Assembly: GCF_030247605.1 (NCBI RefSeq)
Contig: NZ_JAOTSB010000005.1
Location: 1-64,000 of the forward strand
DNA length: 64,000 nucleotides
Reading direction: 5' to 3'
From: Acidaminobacter sp.
GTDB lineage: Bacteria; Bacillota; Clostridia; Peptostreptococcales; Acidaminobacteraceae
In this document: piece by piece, positions 51,529-60,749 of the stretch
How positions within the stretch are numbered: the first letter of the stretch is position 1
How the letters are laid out: each line of letters opens with the position of its first letter
Notes under the pieces: model-generated
The model's database searches: none
What the model saw: only the letters and a program-made list of their open reading frames with translations
Told to the model about the DNA's origin: nothing
Program-made: the position numbers and the translations under genes

Positions 51529-52524
51529 ATGAAAAAAATTAACATCGCGGTCGTCGGCGCAACCGGTATGGTCGGCCGCAACTTTCTACAGGTCCTTGAA
51601 GATCGTGATTTCCCGTTTGACAACCTTTATTGTTTCGCCAGCGAGCGTTCTGCCGGCCAGGTCCTGATCTGCAAAGGCAAGGAATATATCGTAGAGCCGC
51701 TGAACGAGCAATCTTTTGATCGCGACATCCAAATCGCCCTCTTTTCCGCCGGCGGCGACACCAGTTTGAAATATTCTCCAATTGCGGCTTCCAAAGGTGT
51801 CATCGTCGTGGACAACAGCAGCGCGTTCCGAATGGATCCGGAAGTGCCGCTTGTCGTGCCGGAAGTCAATCCGCAGGCGCTGGACAATCACAAGAACATC
51901 ATCGCCAATCCAAACTGCTCGACCATTCAAGCCGTTGTCGCCCTCAAGCCGCTCTACGATACGTACGGCATTGAGCGCGTCATCTACTCGACTTATCAAG
52001 CTGTTTCCGGCAGCGGTGTCAAAGGCATGACAGACCTCGAAGAAGGCCTCAAAGGCAATCACCTCAAGAAAGCCTATCCACACCCTATCGCAGGAAACTG
52101 CCTGCCGCAAATCGATGTGTTCCTCGACAACGGCTACACCAAAGAAGAAATGAAGATGATTGATGAATCCAAAAAAATCATGGGCGACCAATCTCTCAGA
52201 ATTACAGCCACAACAGTACGCGTTCCAATTTTCTACAGCCACAGTGAATCCATCAACGTCGAACTGAAAAAGCCGTTTGAGGTTGAGGACGTCAAAGCTC
52301 TGTTCGCTTCAAGCCCGGGCATTGTCCTTCAGGATGATCCTGCGAACAGCGTTTACCCCCTTGCAGCAGAAGCCGCAGGAAAAGATCTAGTCTACGTTGG
52401 CCGAGTCCGCAGAGACTTCAGCGTTGAGAACGGCCTGAACCTTTGGGTCGTCGCCGACAACACCAGAAAAGGCGCTGCTACAAACGCAGTTCAAATTGCG
52501 GAGCTGCTCGCAGAAAAGTTTTAG
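51529..52524 (+). CDS. asd: Aspartate-semialdehyde dehydrogenase
   Basis: 331 residues. Reduces aspartyl phosphate to the semialdehyde for lysine, threonine and methionine. NADP loop GATGMVGRNF (10-19), catalytic Cys130 in NPNCSTIQ, and the substrate motif AGNCLPQID are present. Start ATG at 51529 follows AGAAGGAGG; upstream codons lack similarity. First gene of asd-dapA-dapB-dapH. Confidence 0.96.
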   Translation: MKKINIAVVGATGMVGRNFLQVLEDRDFPFDNLYCFASERSAGQVLICKGKEYIVEPLNEQSFDRDIQIALFSAGGDTSLKYSPIAASKGVIVVDNSSAFRMDPEVPLVVPEVNPQALDNHKNIIANPNCSTIQAVVALKPLYDTYGIERVIYSTYQAVSGSGVKGMTDLEEGLKGNHLKKAYPHPIAGNCLPQIDVFLDNGYTKEEMKMIDESKKIMGDQSLRITATTVRVPIFYSHSESINVELKKPFEVEDVKALFASSPGIVLQDDPANSVYPLAAEAAGKDLVYVGRVRRDFSVENGLNLWVVADNTRKGAATNAVQIAELLAEKF

Positions 52525-52537
52525 TCCCGCTTTTTTA

Positions 52538-52546
52538 TGCTATAAT
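52538..52546 (+). promoter_or_regulatory. Possible secondary dapA promoter (extended -10)
   Basis: TGC-TATAAT just after the asd stop, with a poor -35 (GTTTTA). A hairpin starts about 10 bases further on, so transcripts from here would meet it at once; the promoter may be fortuitous. Confidence 0.35.
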
Positions 52547-52556
52547 AAGAATCAGC

Positions 52557-52586
52557 AGGACCCAGGAGGCTTCCCGGGTCCTTTCT
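52557..52586 (+). terminator. Hairpin between asd and dapA
   Basis: AGGACCC (52557-52563) pairs with GGGTCCT (52576-52582) across a 12-base loop, then TTCTT. It looks like a weak terminator or attenuator reducing read-through from asd into dapA. Confidence 0.6.
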
Positions 52587-52696
52587 TCACATCAAGCTGA
52601 ATTTGGGCCGTGCCGCCTGGGAGCGTCAGGCACTTGAAGCACAAAGCCCGGAAACTTTTTCTACATAAACAGCCTATTTTGAAAGGATGATTTTTG

Positions 52697-53578
52697 ATGA
52701 GTTTATTCAAAGGCGCCGGTGTCGCAATTGTCACGCCGTTCGATGCTGACAACAAAATCAACTTCACAAAGCTTAGAGAGTTGATCGATTGGCAGATTTC
52801 CGAAAAAACAGATGCCATCATCATTTGCGGCACCACCGGCGAAGCACCGACGCTCCGGGATGACGAACATATGGAAGCTATCAAATTCGCAGTTGAGGCC
52901 GTCGCAGGCCGCGTGCCGGTCATCGCAGGCACAGGCAGCAACGATACGCAGCACGCTATTGAAATGAGCCAGTACGCAGAGTCTGTTGGTGTGGATGGTC
53001 TTCTCCTCGTCACCCCATACTACAACAAGGCGACGCAGTCTGGCCTGATCCGTCATTTCAACGCCATTGCGGACAGCGTCAATATTCCCATCATCCTCTA
53101 CAGCGTACCGGGGCGCACCAGCGTCAATATTGATCCGCAAACCGTCCTGGCACTGTCTAAACACCCGAATATCCAAGGGATCAAAGAAGCTTCCGGCAAT
53201 ATCGCACAAGTGGTTGAAATCGCCCGCCTGATTCCGGAGGATTTCTATCTCTACTCCGGCAACGACGATATGATCGTACCTCTGATGTCTGTCGGCGGAG
53301 ACGGTGTGATCTCCGTACTTTCCAACATCATGCCGCGTGAGACTCACGACATGGTCATGCACTATCTTGACGGCGACTTTGCAAAGTCACTGGAGCTGCA
53401 GCTCGGTCTCAAGCCGCTGATTGACGCCCTGTTCTGCGAAGTCAATCCTATCCCTGTCAAAACCGCTTTGAATCTGATGGGCAAGGAAGTCGGCCCGCTC
53501 AGAGGCCCACTTTATGAAATGGAACCTAAAAATGTGGAGCGCCTGGAGCGCGAGCTCAAGGCAGCAGGACTTCTATAA
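52697..53578 (+). CDS. dapA: 4-hydroxy-tetrahydrodipicolinate synthase
   Basis: 293 residues, TIM barrel. Condenses aspartate semialdehyde with pyruvate. Schiff-base Lys163 in [10 protein letters not shown], Tyr136 in [10 protein letters not shown], and the [10 protein letters not shown] motif (44-53) are all in place. Start ATG at 52697 after AAAGGATGA; a TTG one codon earlier is less likely. Lysine inhibition is not predictable by eye. dapB follows after 17 bases. Confidence 0.96.
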   Translation: MSLFKGAGVAIVTPFDADNKINFTKLRELIDWQISEKTDAIIICGTTGEAPTLRDDEHMEAIKFAVEAVAGRVPVIAGTGSNDTQHAIEMSQYAESVGVDGLLLVTPYYNKATQSGLIRHFNAIADSVNIPIILYSVPGRTSVNIDPQTVLALSKHPNIQGIKEASGNIAQVVEIARLIPEDFYLYSGNDDMIVPLMSVGGDGVISVLSNIMPRETHDMVMHYLDGDFAKSLELQLGLKPLIDALFCEVNPIPVKTALNLMGKEVGPLRGPLYEMEPKNVERLERELKAAGLL

Positions 53579-53595
53579 ACCAGTGAGGTGATCCC

Positions 53596-54345
53596 ATGAT
53601 CCGAATCATTCTTTCAGGCGCGAACGGCGCTATGGGCAAAAACGTCCGGGAGCTGGTCGCTGAGCAGCCGGACCTGGTCATTTCCTGCGGTATTGACCGA
53701 CACCCTGATCCAGACGCCAAGTTTCCCCAGTTCGATTCTTTTGAGGCTGAGGACATTGAGGGTGACGTCATCATAGATTTCTCCCATTACACCGCAGTGC
53801 CGGGCCTGGTGAACTTCGCCGCTTCCAGTGGCATCCCGGCAGTCATTTGCACCACAGGACTTTCTGAAGACATCATTTCAGACATCGAAGCGAAAGCATC
53901 AAAAGTCGCTCTGTTTCGTTCCGGCAACATGTCCCTTGGCATCAACCTGCTGATCGATCTCGCCCGCCGTGCATCAGAAATCCTGGGACAACGCTATGAC
54001 ATTGAAATCATTGAAAAGCACCACAACAAGAAATTGGATGCGCCAAGCGGCACTGCCCTGATGATCGCGGATGGGGTCAATGAAGCGGCCAACAAGGCCT
54101 ATGACTATCAGCACGGCCGTCATGGCAAAGACGCAAAGCGCATGCCAAATGAAATCGGAATCCACGCGGTTCGCGGCGGAACCATTGTAGGCGAACACCA
54201 AATTCTGTTCGCAGGTACTGACGAAGTCCTTGAAATCAGACACAGCGCGGCATCTAAGAAGGTCTTCGCGGAAGGCGCCATCAAAGCAGCCCGATTCCTC
54301 AAAGACGCCGGACCTGGTCTCTACAGCATGAAAGATATCCTGTAA
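53596..54345 (+). CDS. dapB: 4-hydroxy-tetrahydrodipicolinate reductase
   Basis: 249 residues. NAD(P)H-dependent reduction to tetrahydrodipicolinate. Nucleotide loop SGANGAMGKNV (7-17) and the catalytic motif EIIEKHHNKKLDAPSGTA are intact. ATG at 53596 follows GTGAGGTG. Third gene of the lysine operon. Confidence 0.96.
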   Translation: MIRIILSGANGAMGKNVRELVAEQPDLVISCGIDRHPDPDAKFPQFDSFEAEDIEGDVIIDFSHYTAVPGLVNFAASSGIPAVICTTGLSEDIISDIEAKASKVALFRSGNMSLGINLLIDLARRASEILGQRYDIEIIEKHHNKKLDAPSGTALMIADGVNEAANKAYDYQHGRHGKDAKRMPNEIGIHAVRGGTIVGEHQILFAGTDEVLEIRHSAASKKVFAEGAIKAARFLKDAGPGLYSMKDIL

Positions 54346-54375
54346 AAAATTATAAGAAGAGAGGCTTGCCAATTT

Positions 54376-55086
54376 ATGACGTATGATATGACAAACCCCT
54401 ATGAAATCGCGCGTTTTATTAAAGACGCCAAAAAATCCACACCTGTCAAAGCTTATATCCGCGGTCACATCACCCTGCCTGAAGGCTCACAGATCCGCTG
54501 TTTTGGTGAAGCGCCCTTCCATGTGCTCTTTGGTGAAGCGGATGACGTTCTTGACCTGATCGAAACCCAGAGCCAGGGTATTGATGATTATGTCATTGAA
54601 AATGACCGCCGGAATTCTGCCATCCCTATGCTTGACCTCAAAAAGCTCAAAGCCAGAATCGAGCCGGGCGCCGTCATTAGAGACCGCGTTAAAATTGGCG
54701 AAAACGTCGTGGTCATGATGGGCGCTGTCATCAATATTGGCGCTGAAATTGGCGACAATACCATGATCGACATGAACGCAGTCCTCGGCGCCCGCGCCAC
54801 TGTAGGCAAGAACGCGCACGTTGGCGCTGGCGCGGTCCTGGCAGGCGTACTCGAGCCGCCTAGCGCTACACCTGTCATCATTGAAGATGGCGTTTTGATC
54901 GGTGCCAACGCTGTGGTTCTGGAAGGTGTCAAAGTCGGTAAGAATTCCGTCGTTGCCGCCGGCGCCATTGTCACAGAAGATGTGCCTGAAGGCGTAGTCG
55001 TCGCCGGAGCGCCAGCGAAAATCATCAAGGCGAAAGATGAAAAAACCGAAGGAAAGACGCAGCTCCTGGATGATCTCAGGAAGTAG
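54376..55086 (+). CDS. dapH: Tetrahydrodipicolinate N-acetyltransferase DapH
   Basis: 236 residues. N-terminal alpha/beta domain ([20 protein letters not shown]) followed by a left-handed beta-helix of hexapeptide repeats from about residue 95 ([20 protein letters not shown]) to 220. This architecture is the acetyl-CoA enzyme (DapH, also labelled dapD in some annotations) of the acetylase branch, not the succinylase. Product: N-acetyl-2-amino-6-oxopimelate. The following aminotransferase (PatA) is not adjacent; the M20 enzyme at 50104-51267 may be the deacetylase. Confidence 0.94.
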   Translation: MTYDMTNPYEIARFIKDAKKSTPVKAYIRGHITLPEGSQIRCFGEAPFHVLFGEADDVLDLIETQSQGIDDYVIENDRRNSAIPMLDLKKLKARIEPGAVIRDRVKIGENVVVMMGAVINIGAEIGDNTMIDMNAVLGARATVGKNAHVGAGAVLAGVLEPPSATPVIIEDGVLIGANAVVLEGVKVGKNSVVAAGAIVTEDVPEGVVVAGAPAKIIKAKDEKTEGKTQLLDDLRK

Positions 55087-55125
55087 GAAACGCGACCATC
55101 GGCCAAAACCTTGATCTTATAATAC

Positions 55126-55185
55126 AAAACAGCCTCATGGCGCCAGGGTGCTTATATGCGCCACCCGCGGCCTTGAGGCTGTTTT
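55126..55185. terminator. Bidirectional terminator between dapH and hpt
   Basis: Perfect 12-base arms AAAACAGCCTCA (55126-55137) and TGAGGCTGTTTT (55174-55185), with more GC pairing inside (GGTG...CACC), serving both converging genes. Confidence 0.88.
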
Positions 55186-55223
55186 AGTTTAAAGATCAGA
55201 TGTTTCGCCGGATAACCGATGCT

Positions 55224-55757
55224 TTAATCTACAAATGCGAAGACGTGGTCGACATTGCGGAAGTAGTCGCCGTAATTGAGGCCATAGCCGACAATGAACA
55301 TATCCGGAATAGTAAAGCCTACATAGTCCGGTACAAATTCCACCTGGCGCCTGGATGGCTTGTCGAGGAGGACGCAGCACTTGACGCTGTCCGCACCTTT
55401 GCGCTTCAAATGCTCGAATACGCCTGTCATAGTGTGGGCGGAGTCCGTAATGTCGTCCACGACAAGAACATCATAGCCCTCCAGAGAGTCAACGCCAATG
55501 TCCTGGGTCACCTCAACGCTCCCGGTGGATTCCTCGCCGTGGCCATAGCTGGAGGTGGTCATAAATTCGACCCGAAGCTGAAGATCGATCTTGCGGACCA
55601 GATCTGCGGTAAAAATAAAGCTGCCTTTGAGCAGCGACACCACCAGCAGATTCTTTCCATGATAGTCCTTGGTTAACTCTTTTCCAAGCTCAACAACCCG
55701 GCGTTCTATTTCTTCTCTGGAAACCAGAATTTCTCTGCGTTTGTTTTCTATACTCAT
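55224..55757 (-). CDS. hpt: Hypoxanthine phosphoribosyltransferase
   Basis: 177 residues. Purine salvage: transfers phosphoribosyl from PRPP to hypoxanthine or guanine. The PRPP loop is VLVVDDITDSAHTM (near 101-114; most relatives have EDIIDTG, so the second half is a variant), preceded by LLKGSFIFTADL and followed by the LDKPSRR segment and DYVGFTIPD. ATG follows GGGGTGA. Monocistronic, opposite to the lysine operon. Confidence 0.94.
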   Translation of the reverse strand: MSIENKRREILVSREEIERRVVELGKELTKDYHGKNLLVVSLLKGSFIFTADLVRKIDLQLRVEFMTTSSYGHGEESTGSVEVTQDIGVDSLEGYDVLVVDDITDSAHTMTGVFEHLKRKGADSVKCCVLLDKPSRRQVEFVPDYVGFTIPDMFIVGYGLNYGDYFRNVDHVFAFVD

Positions 55758-55910
55758 GAATAGGTCACCCCTTAAGGTCTGATTTCTTTTATTTTATGCT
55801 TTTTTGACTTTAAATTCAACTCATTTGAAGGGAAAATGACCGCGGGTGCCGAACAACTACAAACTGAATTCAGATCCAATCCGTCGGTTAGCGACGAAAG
55901 AGGTGTTGTC

Positions 55911-56555
55911 ATGCTCCAATTATGGCTAAGAAGTTTGATTATTGGTTTGTCTATCGCTGCGCCGGTGGGTCCAATTGGGCTGCTGTGCATCCGCAGAACC
56001 CTTGCAAACGGTCGCCGTGCAGGCCTCATGACAGGCCTCGGCGCCGCGTTTGCAGACGGCGTTTATGGTGCCGTAGCGGCTTTTGGACTCAGCGCAGTCT
56101 CCGCCTTTTTGATCAATCAGCAAAATTTTCTCAGGCTGGGCGGAGGTCTCTTTCTGATTTATCTGGGTCAGGGAATCCTGCGCTCCAAGCCCGCAGATCG
56201 CGCTGCCGGGGCGGACAGAATTGACTCCAGCACCAGCCACAGTGACCTCGGAATGCTGTTTTCCACCTTTCTTCTGACGCTGACCAATCCTATGACTATA
56301 TTGTCCTTTATAGCGATTTTTTCAGGACTTGGATTGGCAGGCGGTGTCACCTCTCATGGCCTGGCTGCGCCATTACTCACCGTAGCAGGCGTTTTCACAG
56401 GCTCGGCGCTGTGGTGGCTGATGCTGACTTTCGCGCTGTCCAGACTGAAACTATTGTCCAAGCCGGATAATCTCATCTGGATCAACCGCTTGTCTGGCTT
56501 AATTATTTTAGTTTTTGGCATTATGGCGGTTTGGCAGGGATTTGTGGCAAGGTGA
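55911..56555 (+). CDS. LysE/RhtB-family amino-acid exporter
   Basis: 214 residues, about six membrane segments. Family signature at the N-terminus: IIGLSIAAPVGPIGLLCIRRTLANGRRAGLMTGLGAAFADGVYGAVAAFG, with the APVGP motif and the GLGAAFAD loop. Transports amino acids or similar small solutes outward; the substrate is not predictable, though it lies near lysine genes. Start at 55911 follows AAAGAGGTG. It converges on the deacetylase gene with only 10 bases between the stops and no terminator. Confidence 0.85.
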   Translation: MLQLWLRSLIIGLSIAAPVGPIGLLCIRRTLANGRRAGLMTGLGAAFADGVYGAVAAFGLSAVSAFLINQQNFLRLGGGLFLIYLGQGILRSKPADRAAGADRIDSSTSHSDLGMLFSTFLLTLTNPMTILSFIAIFSGLGLAGGVTSHGLAAPLLTVAGVFTGSALWWLMLTFALSRLKLLSKPDNLIWINRLSGLIILVFGIMAVWQGFVAR

Positions 56556-56565
56556 AAATGACAAT

Positions 56566-57693
56566 TTAATACTCTAAAAGCTCCAAGCCTTCAAACCCCG
56601 TCAAATCAACTTTTTCAGACAGTATAGCGGGTATGGCGACACGATCTGCCCTGCCGTCACTGATAAAGCGCTTGTCCGGATTGGCTGCATAGCCATCCAG
56701 CCAATCTGTCAGCTGGAGGTGACCGTCGCCACTCTGGACCCTTTGAATTGAGGCAAAGTCAAAACTCACGTCAAATGGCGAAACGCTGGGTTTCCAACCG
56801 ACGTTAAGTATGGCAATGTTTTTATACGGTACGCCTTCATACTGACCTTCAATCAGCGTTCCTCTCTGTCCTTCCGCAGGCCGTTCACCGTAGGGAAGTG
56901 CCAACAGATCGATCTCATAATTTTCAGGGAGCAGTTTTTTGAGCTGCACTGCATTTTTACCAAGCGCTGCTTCCACCTCATGAGCGCTGAGCGGTTTAAA
57001 GTGCTCATGGCCAAAGCTATGATTTCCTATGTCCATGCCGTTTTCCAGCATGTAGTTGAATTTGAACGCGACAGAATCTTTCTGAGCAAATGGGGTCCCC
57101 CCATTAAAGAAAAAAGTAGCATGCATGCCAAAATCCGGGTGTTCTTCAGCAAACGCGGACATGATGCCTACGACACAGTCCGGATCAATGGTCTGATCCT
57201 CCAGAAGCTTGAAGTTTGTGATGTGTCCGTCGTCAAAGGTTAAGACCACTGGTGTATAACCAGCAGGTGTTGTAATGTTGCCTTTTACGAGATCCCTGAG
57301 AGGCAATGTTCTGAAGCCCATTTCATAAAGTCGCTCCAGATCGGCGCGGAAAGATTCTGCTGTACGGGCGTAATCCGTATTTTTGTCCCCTAAATTGTGA
57401 TACATAATCACCATGACTTCTCCCAATTCATTTGGTTTGACCACATTGAAGTCAATTTCAGGCACCTCAGGCACTTCTTGCTCCGCCGGCATCTCAACGG
57501 GCCCCGGCGATTCAACAATGACTTCCGGCGGCGTCACTTCACCATTTGGAGAAGAAGATTCTGCAGAATTTATGTCAGCACTGCAGCCACCAAATAAGGA
57601 TACTGCAAAGAGCAGAGACAAAATTAAAGCAGATAAGGATCTGTGACGTTTTTTTGTTTTATGACGTTTGAAATACCCAGATGACAACAGCAT
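56566..57693 (-). CDS. Polysaccharide deacetylase-family lipoprotein
   Basis: 375 residues. Signal sequence with lipobox SLFGGC, Cys37 being the lipidated residue, then a Pro/Glu-rich linker (about 40-80). The NodB-type domain shows VLTFDDGH (metal Asp pair) and GNHSFGHEHF (HxxxH), so metal-dependent deacetylase activity is likely, on a cell-surface polysaccharide. The domain ends with a region (QLTDWLDGYAANPDKRF) unlike minimal NodB proteins. Start ATG follows AAAGGCGG. Anchored on the outer face of the membrane. Confidence 0.85.
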   Translation of the reverse strand: MLLSSGYFKRHKTKKRHRSLSALILSLLFAVSLFGGCSADINSAESSSPNGEVTPPEVIVESPGPVEMPAEQEVPEVPEIDFNVVKPNELGEVMVIMYHNLGDKNTDYARTAESFRADLERLYEMGFRTLPLRDLVKGNITTPAGYTPVVLTFDDGHITNFKLLEDQTIDPDCVVGIMSAFAEEHPDFGMHATFFFNGGTPFAQKDSVAFKFNYMLENGMDIGNHSFGHEHFKPLSAHEVEAALGKNAVQLKKLLPENYEIDLLALPYGERPAEGQRGTLIEGQYEGVPYKNIAILNVGWKPSVSPFDVSFDFASIQRVQSGDGHLQLTDWLDGYAANPDKRFISDGRADRVAIPAILSEKVDLTGFEGLELLEY

Positions 57694-57835
57694 TTTATGT
57701 CCGCCTTTCTAAATTATATTTCTTTTTGCACTTATGTATATTAAGTATATTGGAACGCGCGTCATAACACACTAAAAAAAGTAAAATGTAACTAAACATT
57801 TACCATTTATAATGTTGCGTCACATTAATGCGCGT

Positions 57836-57864
57836 CCTCATTTTTATGAGGTTTATGGTATAAT
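57836..57864 (+). promoter_or_regulatory. DUF4364 gene promoter with palindrome at -35
   Basis: Extended -10 TGG-TATAAT (57856-57864). At the -35 position stands CCTCAT-TTTT-ATGAGG (57836-57851), an inverted repeat in place of a recognisable -35 box, suggesting an activator- or repressor-controlled promoter, perhaps bound by the winged-helix product itself. Confidence 0.55.
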
Positions 57865-57903
57865 AGGGATACATTTATCAGATACGAGTAAGGTGGTGGT
57901 CCT

Positions 57904-58422
57904 GTGTTTTTTGATGATTCTAAACAACAAATTGAAAAGAAGATGTTACTGCTGGAAGGGATCGCCCTGCTCAAAGATCCAGCCCACGACATATTGATGG
58001 ATTTGATGCTTAGGGACGGCCGAATGAACTACTTCGAATTTACACACTGTCTGGGCGAACTCAAAGACTCAGGCCTGGTGCGGGATGCGGGAACGAATCG
58101 GTATCGTCTCACAGAGCGCGGTGAAAATGCAATTTTATACTTCTCAGACCGTGTTGAAGAAGAGACGCTGAACGCTTTGAAAACGACCGTTGAAACCTTG
58201 AACACCCATACCCCAACCTATACTTCAGAGTGGGCGGTGTACGAGGGTGCTCAAGTACTTAAGCTTATGCACACAGACCGCGGTCTGTGCCTTATGCTTA
58301 GCATGGAGGACCGCAAGCTCGGCGAGGCTATGGCTAAAGCTTGGACTCAGCAAAATCGCCAAGCCTTGACCGCGCTCATGAACCTATTGACAGACGCACT
58401 GTTCGCGCCTCCGAGAGATTGA
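57904..58422 (+). CDS. DUF4364 family protein (winged-helix-like)
   Basis: 172 residues from a GTG at 57904 preceded by GGTGGT. Residues 18-85 read as a winged helix (MNYFEFTHCLGELKDSGLVR, then RYRLTERGENAILYF), as in PadR-like regulators, and the C-terminal half is a compact alpha/beta region. This matches DUF4364, a family found mainly in Clostridia. Probably a DNA-binding or regulatory protein; target unknown. Converges with the Mrp-like operon at a shared terminator. Confidence 0.8.
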   Translation: MFFDDSKQQIEKKMLLLEGIALLKDPAHDILMDLMLRDGRMNYFEFTHCLGELKDSGLVRDAGTNRYRLTERGENAILYFSDRVEEETLNALKTTVETLNTHTPTYTSEWAVYEGAQVLKLMHTDRGLCLMLSMEDRKLGEAMAKAWTQQNRQALTALMNLLTDALFAPPRD

Positions 58423-58492
58423 GTGTATCCTTACTATAGTTTGAGATCGCTAAGTGAGCAAGGGCGCTATAAACTAAGTTTAAACCAAATGG

Positions 58493-58566
58493 AAAAAGGA
58501 AGAAAGTGCCTGTCAGGATCTCGAATTATAATCGAGCCCTCCGACTTGTACCTTCTTCCTTTTTTT
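58493..58566. terminator. Bidirectional terminator between DUF4364 gene and Mrp-like operon
   Basis: Outer arms AAAAAGGAAGAA and TTCTTCCTTTTT pair perfectly, with an inner CTCGA-ATTATAA-TCGAG hairpin. GTGCCTGTCA and ACCTTCTTCC inside recall the REP element at 6322-6350, so it may be a decayed copy. Confidence 0.8.
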
Positions 58567-58589
58567 CTCCCAAAACCATTCGTCCGGGA

Positions 58590-60749
58590 TTAATATTTAA
58601 CTAAAGTGCTGTTCAGGAAGATAAAGATAAAACTGAGCACCAATATAGCGCCAAACAAGAAGATCGAATACGTCACCGTACTGATATTAAAGTTAGCTCT
58701 GTAGACCGCTTTTCTGACCGTGGTCTCGCCTTCATCTTTAAGCTTATGACCTTTTCTGAGGCTCTCGTCAGCCAGATGCGCAATAGCTTCTCCGGAGCGG
58801 TGAAGGGGCTCTGACAGTTTTTCGCCCGTCAATTTTCCCAAAGCAGCATCTCCTTTTTCAATCAGCGGCTGAGCGAATTTTCCTGAGGAAGCGCTTTCCA
58901 GCGATTCAATCAGGTGCGTTCCTGCGTCAGAGAGGTTGTTCCCATTCGCCTCAATCCATTTCTTTGGTTTCACGTCAGCAAGTCTGTGAAGTGAGTCCCC
59001 AATGAATTCACCCAGGCGAATCAGCCACTGATCAAAGAATCTGAAGAAAACAGTCATGCCTTTGAAGATCGCAGTAAATACAGGAATCATCAAATCCTCT
59101 TCTATTCGGATAAAGGTATTGGAAGGATTCACATAAACCGCGTGGCCATCCACCTGTCTTCGCAGGTAAATCCTTATAAACGTCGCATACATGACAAAGC
59201 CAAGCACAAAAATGACGCCTGATGCCCGCAGTGCTTCGGTTGCAAAGAGATGCGGATGAACCTCACCACTCGCCCCCAGGATCTCGGCAGCTTGAGACAG
59301 CGGCGCATATACCCATTCCGGCCGCATGCCCAAAATGGCAATCGCACCGGACAAAATTGACATTGGAAGGAGTACAGGCCATTTGATCAAATGTCTGTGC
59401 TGACCATAATATTCTTCATTCTTCTCAATAAAAACTGCTACGAAAAACTTCAGCATATAAGCCACAGTCATTGCACTGCCAAAATAGAATAAAATGTCCA
59501 GAATACTGAACAACGGACCCGGAAATTCATGAGCGGCTTCAAGCAGTGCTTCATGAATCATGGTTTTGCTGGCGTAGCCGTTTAATCCAGGCATCCCCGC
59601 CACCGCTAGGGCACCAAATAGAAACAGCGCCTTCAGGAAGTGCTTTAAACGCCCAAAGCCGTAGATGACGTTGATACTCAGCTCGTGAAGCGCAATGTAG
59701 ATGACACCGGCACCAATAAACAACAGTGTTTTGATGATGCCGTGATTGACAATGTGAAACAGCGTGCCGTAAACAGCCAGACCCCCATGACTGCCGAGGA
59801 TCTCGATCAAAGCGATCCCGAGCAGAATATACCCCATTTGACTCATGCTTGAGTAGGCCAGAATCCGCTTGACGTTTCTCTGATACATGGCTAATCCGCC
59901 ACCGACCAAAATAGTCAGCATGCCCAAAATCAGAATCGCATAAGAAATCACCGGCTCACCATCCAATAGATAGTGAAGTGTTACAATGATGCCAAAAACG
60001 CCCGTCTTAGCGAGTACCGCCGACAATATTATGGTCGCCGGCATTGGCGCCGCCGTGTATGCTTTAGGCAGCCAAACGTGCAGCGGGAATAAGCTCGCCT
60101 TGATACCAAAGCCTATCAGGATGAGTGAGCCTATGGCTATTCTGGTCACTTGTGAAGCTTCTTTCAAATCCATTTCAGATATGATCAAGGTGCCCGCAAA
60201 GTTATACGCCAAAAGGATGCCCAGCAAAACCATCAAACCACCTGCTATAGCCATGGCCAAATAAGAGGCGCCTGCACGGTGGGCATATTCATCCTCGTCG
60301 TGAATGACCAGGAAGTAGGATGAAATGGACATTAATTCAAAAAAGGTAAACAAATTCAGAATGTTTTCAGAGAGGAACATGCCCATGGTACTGAAATAGG
60401 TCAGCATAAAAAGGGCATAATATCTGTTTCTGTTCTTATGTCGAATTAAATATTGAGTGGAGAAAATCATAGCCAATGGCCAAATGAATGCTGTCAGCCA
60501 AACGAAGATGTATCTCAGCATATCCAGCTTCAACATCAAACCGGTTCCCATCAGGTTAGGCACAAACACCACAATGTCACCCTGGCTGACTGGCTCATAC
60601 AGCAAAACGACTATGCCAAACACAAAAGCATAAACCGACAGATGCAGCGCATTCCTCAGGCCTTCGTTCTTATTTCCCTGAATAGCGCCAATCAGAGACG
60701 CAGCGCCGGGAATGACAAGCATCATTAAAATCCAAAAACTGTTTGCCAC
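58590..60749 (-). CDS. Proton-conducting antiporter-like subunit (NuoL/MrpA-D family) with long C-terminal helix
   Basis: 719 residues. The first 500 form the 14-helix transporter core with GFGIKASLFPLHVWLPKAYTAAP (about 219-241) and HIVNHGIIKTLLF. From about 535 to 690 comes an amphipathic, charged, mainly helical region ending in one last membrane segment (YSIFLFGAILVLSFIFIFL). That plan resembles the lateral helix and anchoring TM of NuoL and HyfB rather than MrpD. Last gene of the cluster, one base after its neighbour. Pumps Na+ or H+ as part of a membrane complex; exact complex unknown. Confidence 0.82.
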   Translation of the reverse strand: MANSFWILMMLVIPGAASLIGAIQGNKNEGLRNALHLSVYAFVFGIVVLLYEPVSQGDIVVFVPNLMGTGLMLKLDMLRYIFVWLTAFIWPLAMIFSTQYLIRHKNRNRYYALFMLTYFSTMGMFLSENILNLFTFFELMSISSYFLVIHDEDEYAHRAGASYLAMAIAGGLMVLLGILLAYNFAGTLIISEMDLKEASQVTRIAIGSLILIGFGIKASLFPLHVWLPKAYTAAPMPATIILSAVLAKTGVFGIIVTLHYLLDGEPVISYAILILGMLTILVGGGLAMYQRNVKRILAYSSMSQMGYILLGIALIEILGSHGGLAVYGTLFHIVNHGIIKTLLFIGAGVIYIALHELSINVIYGFGRLKHFLKALFLFGALAVAGMPGLNGYASKTMIHEALLEAAHEFPGPLFSILDILFYFGSAMTVAYMLKFFVAVFIEKNEEYYGQHRHLIKWPVLLPMSILSGAIAILGMRPEWVYAPLSQAAEILGASGEVHPHLFATEALRASGVIFVLGFVMYATFIRIYLRRQVDGHAVYVNPSNTFIRIEEDLMIPVFTAIFKGMTVFFRFFDQWLIRLGEFIGDSLHRLADVKPKKWIEANGNNLSDAGTHLIESLESASSGKFAQPLIEKGDAALGKLTGEKLSEPLHRSGEAIAHLADESLRKGHKLKDEGETTVRKAVYRANFNISTVTYSIFLFGAILVLSFIFIFLNSTLVKY

